In this document: positions 4,827 to 9,520 of the stretch, one piece after another | Layout of the letters: the number at the start of each line of letters is the position of its first letter | Position numbering within the stretch: the stretch's first letter is position 1 | Assembly (NCBI GenBank): GCA_041664985.1 | Contig: JBAYJS010000042.1 | Coordinates: 1-9,520 of the forward strand | Direction of reading: 5' to 3' | From: JBAYJS01 sp041664985 | Lineage (GTDB): Bacteria > Patescibacteriota > Patescibacteriia > Buchananbacterales > UBA6539 | Length of the DNA: 9,520 bases | Made by a program: the position numbers and the translations under genes | Notes under the pieces: generated by a model | Told to the model about the DNA's origin: nothing | Seen by the model: the letters and a program-made list of their open reading frames with translations, nothing else | Databases searched by the model: none

Positions 4827-6128
4827 TTAGAATTGGCGGCGGCGGTAATCAGGCTTACCCGGTCGGCGTTTAGATTTAAAAACATGAGGCCGATTATGAT
4901 CGCGTCGATTATCAGACAATATCCGATCGGAAAACTGTTGATTGGTATTTTTCTTTTGGTATTGCTGGAAACTACCTGAAGTTGCCGGGATAAATTTAGG
5001 CTGAATTTTTCTTTTTGGCAATTCCGGCAAATTAGAAACTGCTAGTTGTTTTTGGATTACCCGCTCAATGGCTTTCACGTCTTTTCTTTGGTCTGGTGTG
5101 GCAAAAGAAATAGCATGACCAACATGGGAAGCCCGACCGGTTCGGCCGATTCGGTGAACATAGTCATTGGCTTGTTCAGGTAAATCATAATTAATCACTA
5201 ATTCAATGCCGGTAACATCAAGACCTCTGGCGGCAATGTCAGTTGCCACCATCACTCGATAGCGGCCCATTTTAAAACCAGCCAAAGCTTCCAGGCGCTG
5301 GCCTAAAGAACGGTTAGAATGAATTTCAGTTGAAGTATGATTCATGTTTCTAACCAAATGAGCGATTTTTCTGGCGCCGAATTTAGTTCGGCAAAAAACC
5401 AAAACACTGCCTTTGTATTCTTTTAGAATGGTTTCCAAAAGTCCTGGTTTATCTTCTTTGTGAACAAAAAATAATTCTTGAGACACATTGGCAGTAGCCG
5501 TTCCCGAAGGCGCCACTTCAACCCGAACCGGAAATTGCATGTAAGTTTTGGCGATATTAACAATGTCAGAAGGCATAGTCGCAGAAAACAACATGGTTTG
5601 GTGTTTTTGCGGCATGGCTTGCAAAATCCGCTTAATCTGCGGCGCAAAACCCATGTCTAACATCCGGTCAGCTTCGTCTAAAATTAAAATACTAATTTGA
5701 GTCAAGCTGACTTTTCTTTGATCTAAATGATCAATTAATCGGCCGGGAGTGGCAATGATAATATGCGGTTGGCGGCTTAATTGGGCAATCTGACGATTGA
5801 TATTTTCCCCGCCGATCAAGACCGCTGTTTTTAAACCTAAAGGCTTGCCGACTTGATTTAAAGCATCATTGACCTGCACAGCCAATTCACGCGTTGGCAA
5901 TAAAACCAAGCCCCGGCCGCGATTTTGGGCCAAAAGCTGAATCATCGGCACACCAAAAGCCAAGGTTTTGCCGGTACCGGTTTGGGCAATACCCATGATG
6001 TCCTTGCCAAAAAGGGCAGGTTGGATTGATTGATGTTGAATGGGCGTTGGCACAGTAAAGTGCAGCTTATCCAAAATTTCCAAAATTTTTGGCGCGATAC
6101 CCAAACCATCAAATGTTTGTTGAGTCAT
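4827..6128 (-). CDS. DEAD-box ATP-dependent RNA helicase (RhlE/DeaD-like)
   Basis: 433 residues with all core motifs: Q motif (F6 and PTPIQ 27-31), Walker A AQTGTGKT 48-55, PTRELA 78-83, GG 106-107, TPGR 127-130, DEAD 151-154, SAT 182-184, VFCRT 244-248, ATDIAARGLD 295-304 and HRIGRTGR 325-332. Residues from about 370 form a short, Lys/Arg/Gln-rich, probably disordered tail, as in RhlE-type enzymes; no DbpA-type RNA-binding domain is visible, so the subgroup is not certain. These enzymes unwind short RNA duplexes in ribosome assembly, mRNA decay and cold adaptation. The ATG at 6126-6128 has no Shine-Dalgarno. A consensus promoter lies about 100 bp upstream, with a terminator-like hairpin between it and the ATG, which points to regulation in the leader. 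It is convergent with the XRE gene. Confidence 0.95.
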   Translation of the reverse strand: MTQQTFDGLGIAPKILEILDKLHFTVPTPIQHQSIQPALFGKDIMGIAQTGTGKTLAFGVPMIQLLAQNRGRGLVLLPTRELAVQVNDALNQVGKPLGLKTAVLIGGENINRQIAQLSRQPHIIIATPGRLIDHLDQRKVSLTQISILILDEADRMLDMGFAPQIKRILQAMPQKHQTMLFSATMPSDIVNIAKTYMQFPVRVEVAPSGTATANVSQELFFVHKEDKPGLLETILKEYKGSVLVFCRTKFGARKIAHLVRNMNHTSTEIHSNRSLGQRLEALAGFKMGRYRVMVATDIAARGLDVTGIELVINYDLPEQANDYVHRIGRTGRASHVGHAISFATPDQRKDVKAIERVIQKQLAVSNLPELPKRKIQPKFIPATSGSFQQYQKKNTNQQFSDRILSDNRRDHNRPHVFKSKRRPGKPDYRRRQF

Positions 6129-6138
6129 AAAATAAAAA

Positions 6139-6168
6139 ATTCCGACCCAGAATGCTCAAGGTCAGAAT
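6139..6168 (-). promoter_or_regulatory. Terminator-like hairpin in the helicase leader (possible attenuator)
   Basis: On the minus strand, 6168-6160 pairs with 6147-6139 (9 bp, one G-U), with a 12-nt loop and then a T6 run (6139-6134), ending about six bases before the ATG. An alternative, smaller hairpin using 6154-6139 alone (arms ATTCTG and CGGAAT) competes with it. It could stop transcription early or mask the start codon; neither is demonstrated. Confidence 0.5.
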
Positions 6169-6222
6169 AGTATTAATAGTATGCTGAAAAGTGAGAACCG
6201 AGTCTTTAATTAAACTAAATTG

Positions 6223-6251
6223 ATTATATCACATCTTTGAATTTTTGTCAA
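6223..6251 (-). promoter_or_regulatory. Consensus promoter of the helicase gene
   Basis: On the minus strand TTGACA (6251-6246), a 17-bp spacer and TATAAT (6228-6223): a perfect sigma-70-type match. The predicted start near 6216 leaves a leader of about 88 nt. Confidence 0.85.
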
Positions 6252-6290
6252 TACAACCAACTAAAACTACCTATTTATTGGCTTTAAGCA

Positions 6291-6327
6291 AAAAAAAGAC
6301 GTCGATCAGCAATAAGCTAAACGACGT
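6291..6327 (-). terminator. Terminator of the small GC-rich gene
   Basis: On the minus strand ACGTCG (6327-6322) pairs with CGACGT (6304-6299), with an inner AGC/GCT pair in the loop, followed by a T7 run (6297-6291). It lies 24 bases after the stop codon at 6351 and upstream of the helicase promoter. Confidence 0.65.
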
Positions 6328-6350
6328 AACAACAAAGATCCGACTAGTCC

Positions 6351-6659
6351 CTACTGGGCCAAAGAATTGGACCACAAAGACCAATCAACATCAGCCAACA
6401 ACTGCCGGCTACCGGTTCGATCGCCGCACAAAGCGGCAAAAAACGGGAAGAGCCCGGGCAACGATGCAGGATCATTTCTGACGGCCTGATCCCATAAAGC
6501 AGCAAAAGCAATATCAAAGCCGATATGCCGAGAGTCAGTGGACATGCCACCGCCAAAGATTTCTTTGGCCAATTTGGCTTTGATTTCCAGGCGTTCTTTC
6601 TCACCGCATTCTGGACTTGCGGCTTGCTGCAATGCTGCCAATACTTCACTCTGTATCAT
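6351..6659 (-). CDS. Small soluble protein of unknown function, GC-rich
   Basis: 102 residues, no signal peptide and no membrane helix. The first half is helix-forming with alternating charge (about 4-34), followed by a Gly-rich turn, then hydrophobic/aromatic helices (GFDIAFAALW, LPGLFPFFAALCGD) and a Trp-rich end. I recognise no family. It is likely real, because a promoter (6717-6744), a consensus AGGAGG (6670-6675, 10 bases before the ATG) and a terminator (6291-6327) frame it exactly. An overlapping minus frame that ends at 6344 lacks this fit and is treated as a shadow. The gene is clearly richer in G+C than the flanking helicase and transporter genes. Together with its Shine-Dalgarno, this makes it resemble the 2647-3819 gene and suggests a different origin or expression class. 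Confidence 0.68.
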   Translation of the reverse strand: MIQSEVLAALQQAASPECGEKERLEIKAKLAKEIFGGGMSTDSRHIGFDIAFAALWDQAVRNDPASLPGLFPFFAALCGDRTGSRQLLADVDWSLWSNSLAQ

Positions 6660-6669
6660 TTCTATAGAT

Positions 6670-6675
6670 CCTCCT
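6670..6675 (-). promoter_or_regulatory. Shine-Dalgarno of the small GC-rich gene
   Basis: AGGAGG on the minus strand, 10 bases before the ATG at 6657-6659. It is one of only two strong ribosome-binding sites in the window. Confidence 0.7.
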
Positions 6676-6716
6676 GTTTGGGCGCCAAAACCACTCTGCC
6701 TTTTGATTGACCTTAC

Positions 6717-6744
6717 TTTATATCAGACCACCAGCCTTTGTCAA
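6717..6744 (-). promoter_or_regulatory. Promoter of the small GC-rich gene
   Basis: On the minus strand TTGACA (6744-6739), a 16-bp spacer and TATAAA (6722-6717). The predicted start near 6710 gives a leader of about 50 nt. It stands back to back with the transporter promoter; the two -35 boxes are 10 bp apart. Confidence 0.7.
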
Positions 6745-6754
6745 CTTCAAAATT

Positions 6755-6783
6755 TTGCTTACCGTGACCGGGCAAGGTATAAT
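6755..6783 (+). promoter_or_regulatory. Promoter of the NRAMP-like gene
   Basis: TTGCTT at 6755-6760, a 17-bp spacer and TATAAT at 6778-6783. The predicted start near 6790 gives a leader of about 38 nt without a Shine-Dalgarno, too short for a Mg2+ or Mn2+ riboswitch. Confidence 0.7.
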
Positions 6784-6827
6784 GAAAAAGTAGGCACATA
6801 AACTTTAGCCTAAAAAATAATTAAACT

Positions 6828-8093
6828 ATGTTAAAAAAGAAAAAAGAAAAACAAAATTTTTGGCAAAAATTGGGACCGGGTTTTATCACTGGCGCGTCCG
6901 ACGATGATCCATCCGGTATTGCCACTTACACCCAAGCCGGCGCCCAATTTGGTTTTGGTCAAATTTGGACGGTTATAATCATGCTACCGTTAATGATTTC
7001 CGTTCAGGAAATGGTGGGCCGAATCGGCATGGTTTGCGGCCAAGGTATTGCCGCGGTGATTAAAAAAAATTATTCCAAGTGGGTGATTTACCTGTTTGTC
7101 TGTTTGATTTTTATTGCCAATACCGTTAATATCGGCGCGGATTTTGGGGCAATGGCTGATTCAATGCATTTGCTTTTACCCCAAATTCCTTTTGTGGTTT
7201 TGGCGATTATTTTTACGGTTTTAATTCTCGTTTTACAAATTTTTATTTCTTACAAAACTTATGCCAAAATTTTAAAATGGTTGGCTCTAAGTTTATTTAG
7301 CTATCTTCTAACTTTAATTATTGTTACCGGCAGTTGGCAAGAAATAATATTTAATACCATTATCCCCCATTTCGTTTTATCCAAAGAATTTATTTTGGCC
7401 TTGACCGCAATTTTGGGTACCACCATTTCGCCATATCTTTTTGTTTGGCAATCAAGCGAGGAAGTAGAAGAAGAAATTTCCATCGGTCGGACTTCAATTG
7501 CCAAAAGAAAAGGCGCCACCAAAGAAGAGATTAAACACATGAGAAGGGATACAGCAATTGGCATGGCTTTTTCCCAAATTATCACTTTTTGTATTATCGG
7601 TACAGCTGCCAGCACTTTTTTCAAACATGGAATTTTTGATGTTCAAACCACGGCCCAAGCCGCATCCGCCCTTGAACCGCTGGCCGGACGTTTTGCCGCC
7701 CTGCTTTTTAGCATTGGCATCATTGGCACCGGCCTTTTAGCTATTCCGGTGCTTTCAGCCTCAGCGGCTTATGCTTTTGCCGAAGCTTTTAACCTTAAAG
7801 AGGGTTTATACAAAAAACTGCGCCAAGCTCATGGCTTTTACGGCATTATCACCATTGCCACTTTGATCGGTTTATTAATTAATTTTATCGGCATTAACCC
7901 GATTAAGGCTTTGGTTTTGGCCGCCGTTTTAAACGGTATTGTTACTCCCCCGCTTTTAGCCATAATTTTAAAAGTAGCCAATGATAAAAAAATCATGGGC
8001 CGACATAGAAATAATCGTCTCTCAAACTTTTTTGGCATCACTACTTTGATTTTTACCACCACCTGCGTGGTTTTAATTTTTATTTTAAAATAA
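6828..8093 (+). CDS. NRAMP-superfamily divalent metal transporter with altered ion-site motifs
   Basis: 421 residues, about 11 membrane helices, the usual NRAMP length. The N-terminus GPGFITGASDDDPSGIATY aligns with the helix-1 region GPGFL...DPGN of the family: D27 and P28 are kept, but the Asn of DPGN is Gly here (DPSG, 27-30). In helix 6 the usual M-P-H motif reads ISPYLF (200-205), so the metal-coordinating Met is replaced by Ser (S201) and the following His by Tyr. Classical NRAMPs take up Mn2+/Fe2+ with protons and use that Met to select against Ca2+ and Mg2+. Its loss is a feature of NRAMP-related Mg2+ transporters, so Mg2+ (or broad divalent) transport is a reasonable inference, not a demonstration. 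A charged loop (210-241, rich in Glu and Lys/Arg) follows helix 6. ATG 6828 has no Shine-Dalgarno. The gene is convergent with the DedA gene. Confidence 0.88.
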   Translation: MLKKKKEKQNFWQKLGPGFITGASDDDPSGIATYTQAGAQFGFGQIWTVIIMLPLMISVQEMVGRIGMVCGQGIAAVIKKNYSKWVIYLFVCLIFIANTVNIGADFGAMADSMHLLLPQIPFVVLAIIFTVLILVLQIFISYKTYAKILKWLALSLFSYLLTLIIVTGSWQEIIFNTIIPHFVLSKEFILALTAILGTTISPYLFVWQSSEEVEEEISIGRTSIAKRKGATKEEIKHMRRDTAIGMAFSQIITFCIIGTAASTFFKHGIFDVQTTAQAASALEPLAGRFAALLFSIGIIGTGLLAIPVLSASAAYAFAEAFNLKEGLYKKLRQAHGFYGIITIATLIGLLINFIGINPIKALVLAAVLNGIVTPPLLAIILKVANDKKIMGRHRNNRLSNFFGITTLIFTTTCVVLIFILK

Positions 8094-8094
8094 A

Positions 8095-8131
8095 TTAAAA
8101 AAAGGCCGGAAGTATTTTGGTCTTTTTTTAA
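8095..8131. terminator. Bidirectional terminator between convergent transporter and DedA genes
   Basis: A 13-bp stem (8095-8107 with 8119-8131, one G-U) with A7/T7 outer parts and an 11-nt loop. It starts at the transporter stop codon and ends eight bases before the DedA stop codon. Confidence 0.8.
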
Positions 8132-8139
8132 TCTAAAAA

Positions 8140-8757
8140 TTATTTGTGTCGATTTTTCAAATGGCGCCAAATATACCAGCCAATTGCCAAAACCACCAAA
8201 ACCGCCATTAGCAAATCAAAATTATGAAGTTTGGCTTTGATTAATTCCCAATGGTTTCCCATTTTAATACCTAACCAGGCAAACAAAATACACCAGGGCA
8301 AGGCACCGGCTAAAGTATAAAAAGAAAATTTTCTTAAATCCATTTTGGCAATACCGGCGGGAAAAGAAATGTAAGTTCGAATTACCGGCAACAGCCGGCC
8401 AAAAAAGACCGTCAAATCACCTTTGGTCAAAAACCAACGATCGGCCAAATCCAAATCATGGTGGGAAATTAAAATGTATTTACCGTATTTTTCAATCAAG
8501 GGTCGACCGCCTTTTAAACCAATCCAGTAAGCCAACAAAGACCCCGCTAAATTACCAAAAGCACCGGCTAATACCAGAAACCAAAAAGTCATTTTACCTT
8601 CAATCACCAAAAAACCGGAAAACGGCATAATTACTTCCGAAGGCATCGGTACGCCGCAACTTTCTAAAGCCATTAGAAAAAATACGCCAAAATAGCCAAA
8701 ATAGCCAATCACGGCGACAATAAACTGAGATAATAAATCAATAATTTCAGTAATCAT
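8140..8757 (-). CDS. DedA-family membrane protein
   Basis: 205 residues with the family hallmarks: ESCGVPMPSE (E32, P37, P39, E41), GNLAGSLLAYWIG (68-80), the re-entrant-loop motif FFGRLLPVIRTYISFPAG (118-135, with R121, P124, R127, P133, G135) and a final hydrophobic helix (about 180-196) before a basic end. DedA/UptA-type proteins are thought to return undecaprenyl phosphate or other lipids across the inner membrane; which lipid is used here is not visible. All key Arg and acidic residues are kept, so it should be functional. ATG 8755-8757 follows a TATAAT by nine bases, giving an essentially leaderless mRNA. The terminator of the upstream gene (8791-8822) separates it from that gene, so it is transcribed alone. 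Confidence 0.93.
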   Translation of the reverse strand: MITEIIDLLSQFIVAVIGYFGYFGVFFLMALESCGVPMPSEVIMPFSGFLVIEGKMTFWFLVLAGAFGNLAGSLLAYWIGLKGGRPLIEKYGKYILISHHDLDLADRWFLTKGDLTVFFGRLLPVIRTYISFPAGIAKMDLRKFSFYTLAGALPWCILFAWLGIKMGNHWELIKAKLHNFDLLMAVLVVLAIGWYIWRHLKNRHK

Positions 8758-8766
8758 AGTTTTATC

Positions 8767-8772
8767 ATTATA
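8767..8772 (-). promoter_or_regulatory. -10 element of the DedA gene
   Basis: A consensus TATAAT on the minus strand (8772-8767) ends nine bases before the ATG. The upstream sequence is a T-rich tract from the preceding terminator and no clear -35 is seen. Confidence 0.55.
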
Positions 8773-8790
8773 ACCTAAAAAAGAAAAATA

Positions 8791-8822
8791 AAAAACACCC
8801 CGCCTTTGCGGGATGTTTTTTT
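8791..8822 (-). terminator. Terminator of the single-TM protein gene
   Basis: On the minus strand AACATCCCGC pairs with GCGGGGTGTT (one G-U) around a 4-nt loop, followed by a T6 run. The same pairing on the plus strand has a C-A mismatch, which favours minus-strand use. Confidence 0.8.
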
Positions 8823-8831
8823 ATAGAAAAA

Positions 8832-9329
8832 TTATTGAGCGGCGGCTGGTTGATCGGCGGTGTTGGTATTGGTTGGCTCGGTTTCAGTCTGGGTCGGAAC
8901 GGTTCCGGCTTGAGCACCTTGCTGCTGCTGATAGGCTTTAAACTGGGTCAAAACATCGGCAATATTCATGGCCTGAGGAATAAACAAGCTGCCATCTTTT
9001 GAGATATAGACTTTTTGATCTACATCCTTGCCGCTGTCGCTGATGGTAACGGTGACTTCATACAAGCCACTGGTTTCAACCACACCCTTGAGCGTAGCTG
9101 GGCCAACTTGAGCGCCGTAAACTTCATTAATAAAGCTTAAAAGCTTTTTGCTGGCGTCATCGGAAGACAAAACCACCATTTTGCCAGATTCATTGGTTTT
9201 GCTGCCCATAGTTTTGGCTAAAGCCAAACCGGCAACAATTACCAAAATTACCGCTAAAACAATGCTAACAATAAGCCAAATATTTGGTTTTTTTGCTACT
9301 GGTTTAGCCGTAGTTTCCATTGGAGTCAT
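8832..9329 (-). CDS. Single-TM extracytoplasmic protein, function unknown
   Basis: 165 residues. A short Lys-containing N-terminus is followed by one strong helix (about 17-38), so the rest is probably outside. Residues 55-130 look folded: a Ser/Asp-Asp helix (SDDASKKLLSFINEVYG), then a strand pair (GLYEVTVTISDSG and VDQKVYISKDGSLFIPQ). The pattern Y-x-V-x-V...Y-x-S-K-D-G-x-L-F-x-P-Q resembles the segment preceding the thioredoxin-like domain of exported DsbA/DsbG-like proteins in Patescibacteria; here no thioredoxin domain and no Cys follow. This resemblance is from memory and weak. The C-terminus (135-165) is a low-complexity Gln/Thr/Pro/Ala tail. The ATG at 9327-9329 lies about 26 bases after a TATAAT and has no Shine-Dalgarno. 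Confidence 0.82.
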   Translation of the reverse strand: MTPMETTAKPVAKKPNIWLIVSIVLAVILVIVAGLALAKTMGSKTNESGKMVVLSSDDASKKLLSFINEVYGAQVGPATLKGVVETSGLYEVTVTISDSGKDVDQKVYISKDGSLFIPQAMNIADVLTQFKAYQQQQGAQAGTVPTQTETEPTNTNTADQPAAAQ

Positions 9330-9355
9330 AAGTTTGAATTATTTATTAATACTTA

Positions 9356-9369
9356 ATTATATTTTATCA
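9356..9369 (-). promoter_or_regulatory. -10 region of the single-TM protein gene
   Basis: Two overlapping -10-like hexamers on the minus strand: TGATAAAAT (9369-9361), again a TGn-extended form, and TATAAT (9361-9356). No convincing -35 is visible. The leader would be about 20-25 nt. Confidence 0.45.
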
Positions 9370-9397
9370 AATTAAAACCGAATAAACAAGGGTAATT

Positions 9398-9520
9398 CTA
9401 GACCGGTTTGATTATTTTAACCTGCTTTAATTGTCGGTAAGAAAGAAAAAGGAAAAATAAAAGTAAAAGCAAAGTATTAAGCGGCGTCAGCCAAAACGGA
9501 AATTCTTTACCAAAACTTTC
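9398..9520 (-). CDS. C-terminal tail of a membrane protein (partial)
   Basis: A minus-strand frame is open from the window edge to TAG at 9398-9400, 40 residues. It contains one hydrophobic helix of the LLLLLFFLFL type followed by a basic tail (SYRQLKQVKIIKPV), as expected for a protein anchored by its last helix with the Lys/Arg end in the cytoplasm. It precedes the 8832-9329 gene on the same strand by 68 bases with no clear terminator between them, so the two may be cotranscribed, although a -10 lies between. Nothing more can be said about its identity. Confidence 0.5.
   Translation of the reverse strand, partial: ESFGKEFPFWLTPLNTLLLLLFFLFLSYRQLKQVKIIKPV

Noticed and set aside
6344..6649. 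Overlapping minus-strand frame in the small GC-rich gene
   Set aside because: It overlaps the 6351-6659 frame almost completely. Only the latter starts at the right distance from AGGAGG and matches the promoter and terminator.
6790..6827. Mg2+ or Mn2+ riboswitch before the transporter
   Set aside because: The leader from the predicted start is only about 38 nt, with at most a 5-bp hairpin, too small for an M-box or yybP-type element.
1..9520. Mobile element, CRISPR array, phage or defence island
   Set aside because: No transposase, integrase, terminal inverted repeats, spaced direct repeats or defence-domain proteins were found. The lone XRE protein is explained by its DUF2178 partner.

Overview
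The window looks like ordinary chromosome of a small-genome, AT-rich bacterium, most likely a Patescibacteria/CPR lineage. That placement is inferred from several things. Most genes lack any Shine-Dalgarno sequence, and at least four appear to start as leaderless transcripts. Genes are short and separated by compact hairpin terminators. Several encode small membrane-anchored Cys-containing proteins of a kind common in that group. No rRNA, tRNA, CRISPR array, insertion sequence or phage gene is visible, and no taxon below phylum level can be supported.

Layout. Bases 1-530 are the 3' part of a C45/AAT-type Ntn-hydrolase gene cut by the window edge. A terminator follows, then a near-consensus promoter, a roughly 150-nt structured leader and a small cold-shock-domain protein (787-987). 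Next come a small double-CxxC protein with a TTG start (about 1047-1268), a membrane-anchored Cys-rich protein (1325-1711) and a membrane-anchored C39-like papain-fold protein (1777-2544). The last two are preceded by near-identical 29-bp elements that carry an extended -10 promoter. A GC-richer secreted/membrane protein with a strong Shine-Dalgarno lies on the minus strand (2647-3819). Divergent from it is a two-gene unit, a DUF2178-like membrane protein plus a short XRE regulator (3989-4764), whose promoter is covered by four regularly spaced half-sites. A DEAD-box RNA helicase (4827-6128, minus) has a consensus promoter and a terminator-like hairpin just before its ATG. A small GC-rich minus-strand gene with a strong Shine-Dalgarno (6351-6659) shares a divergent promoter region with an NRAMP-like transporter (6828-8093). 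The right end holds three minus-strand genes: a DedA membrane protein (8140-8757), a single-TM extracytoplasmic protein (8832-9329) and the C-terminal tail of another membrane protein (9398-9520).

How it fits together. There is no obvious single pathway. Two themes recur. One is RNA-level cold or stress adaptation: a cold-shock protein and a DEAD-box helicase, both with structured leaders. The other is the cell envelope: two Cys-bearing membrane proteins, a papain-fold anchored protein, DedA, an ion transporter, and two further single-TM extracytoplasmic proteins (2647-3819, 8832-9329). The most notable non-coding signals are the cold-shock leader with mutually exclusive pairings, the 13-bp-periodic operator in front of the DUF2178/XRE unit, the duplicated terminator-promoter element, and the contrast between leaderless genes and two GC-rich genes with Shine-Dalgarno sequences.
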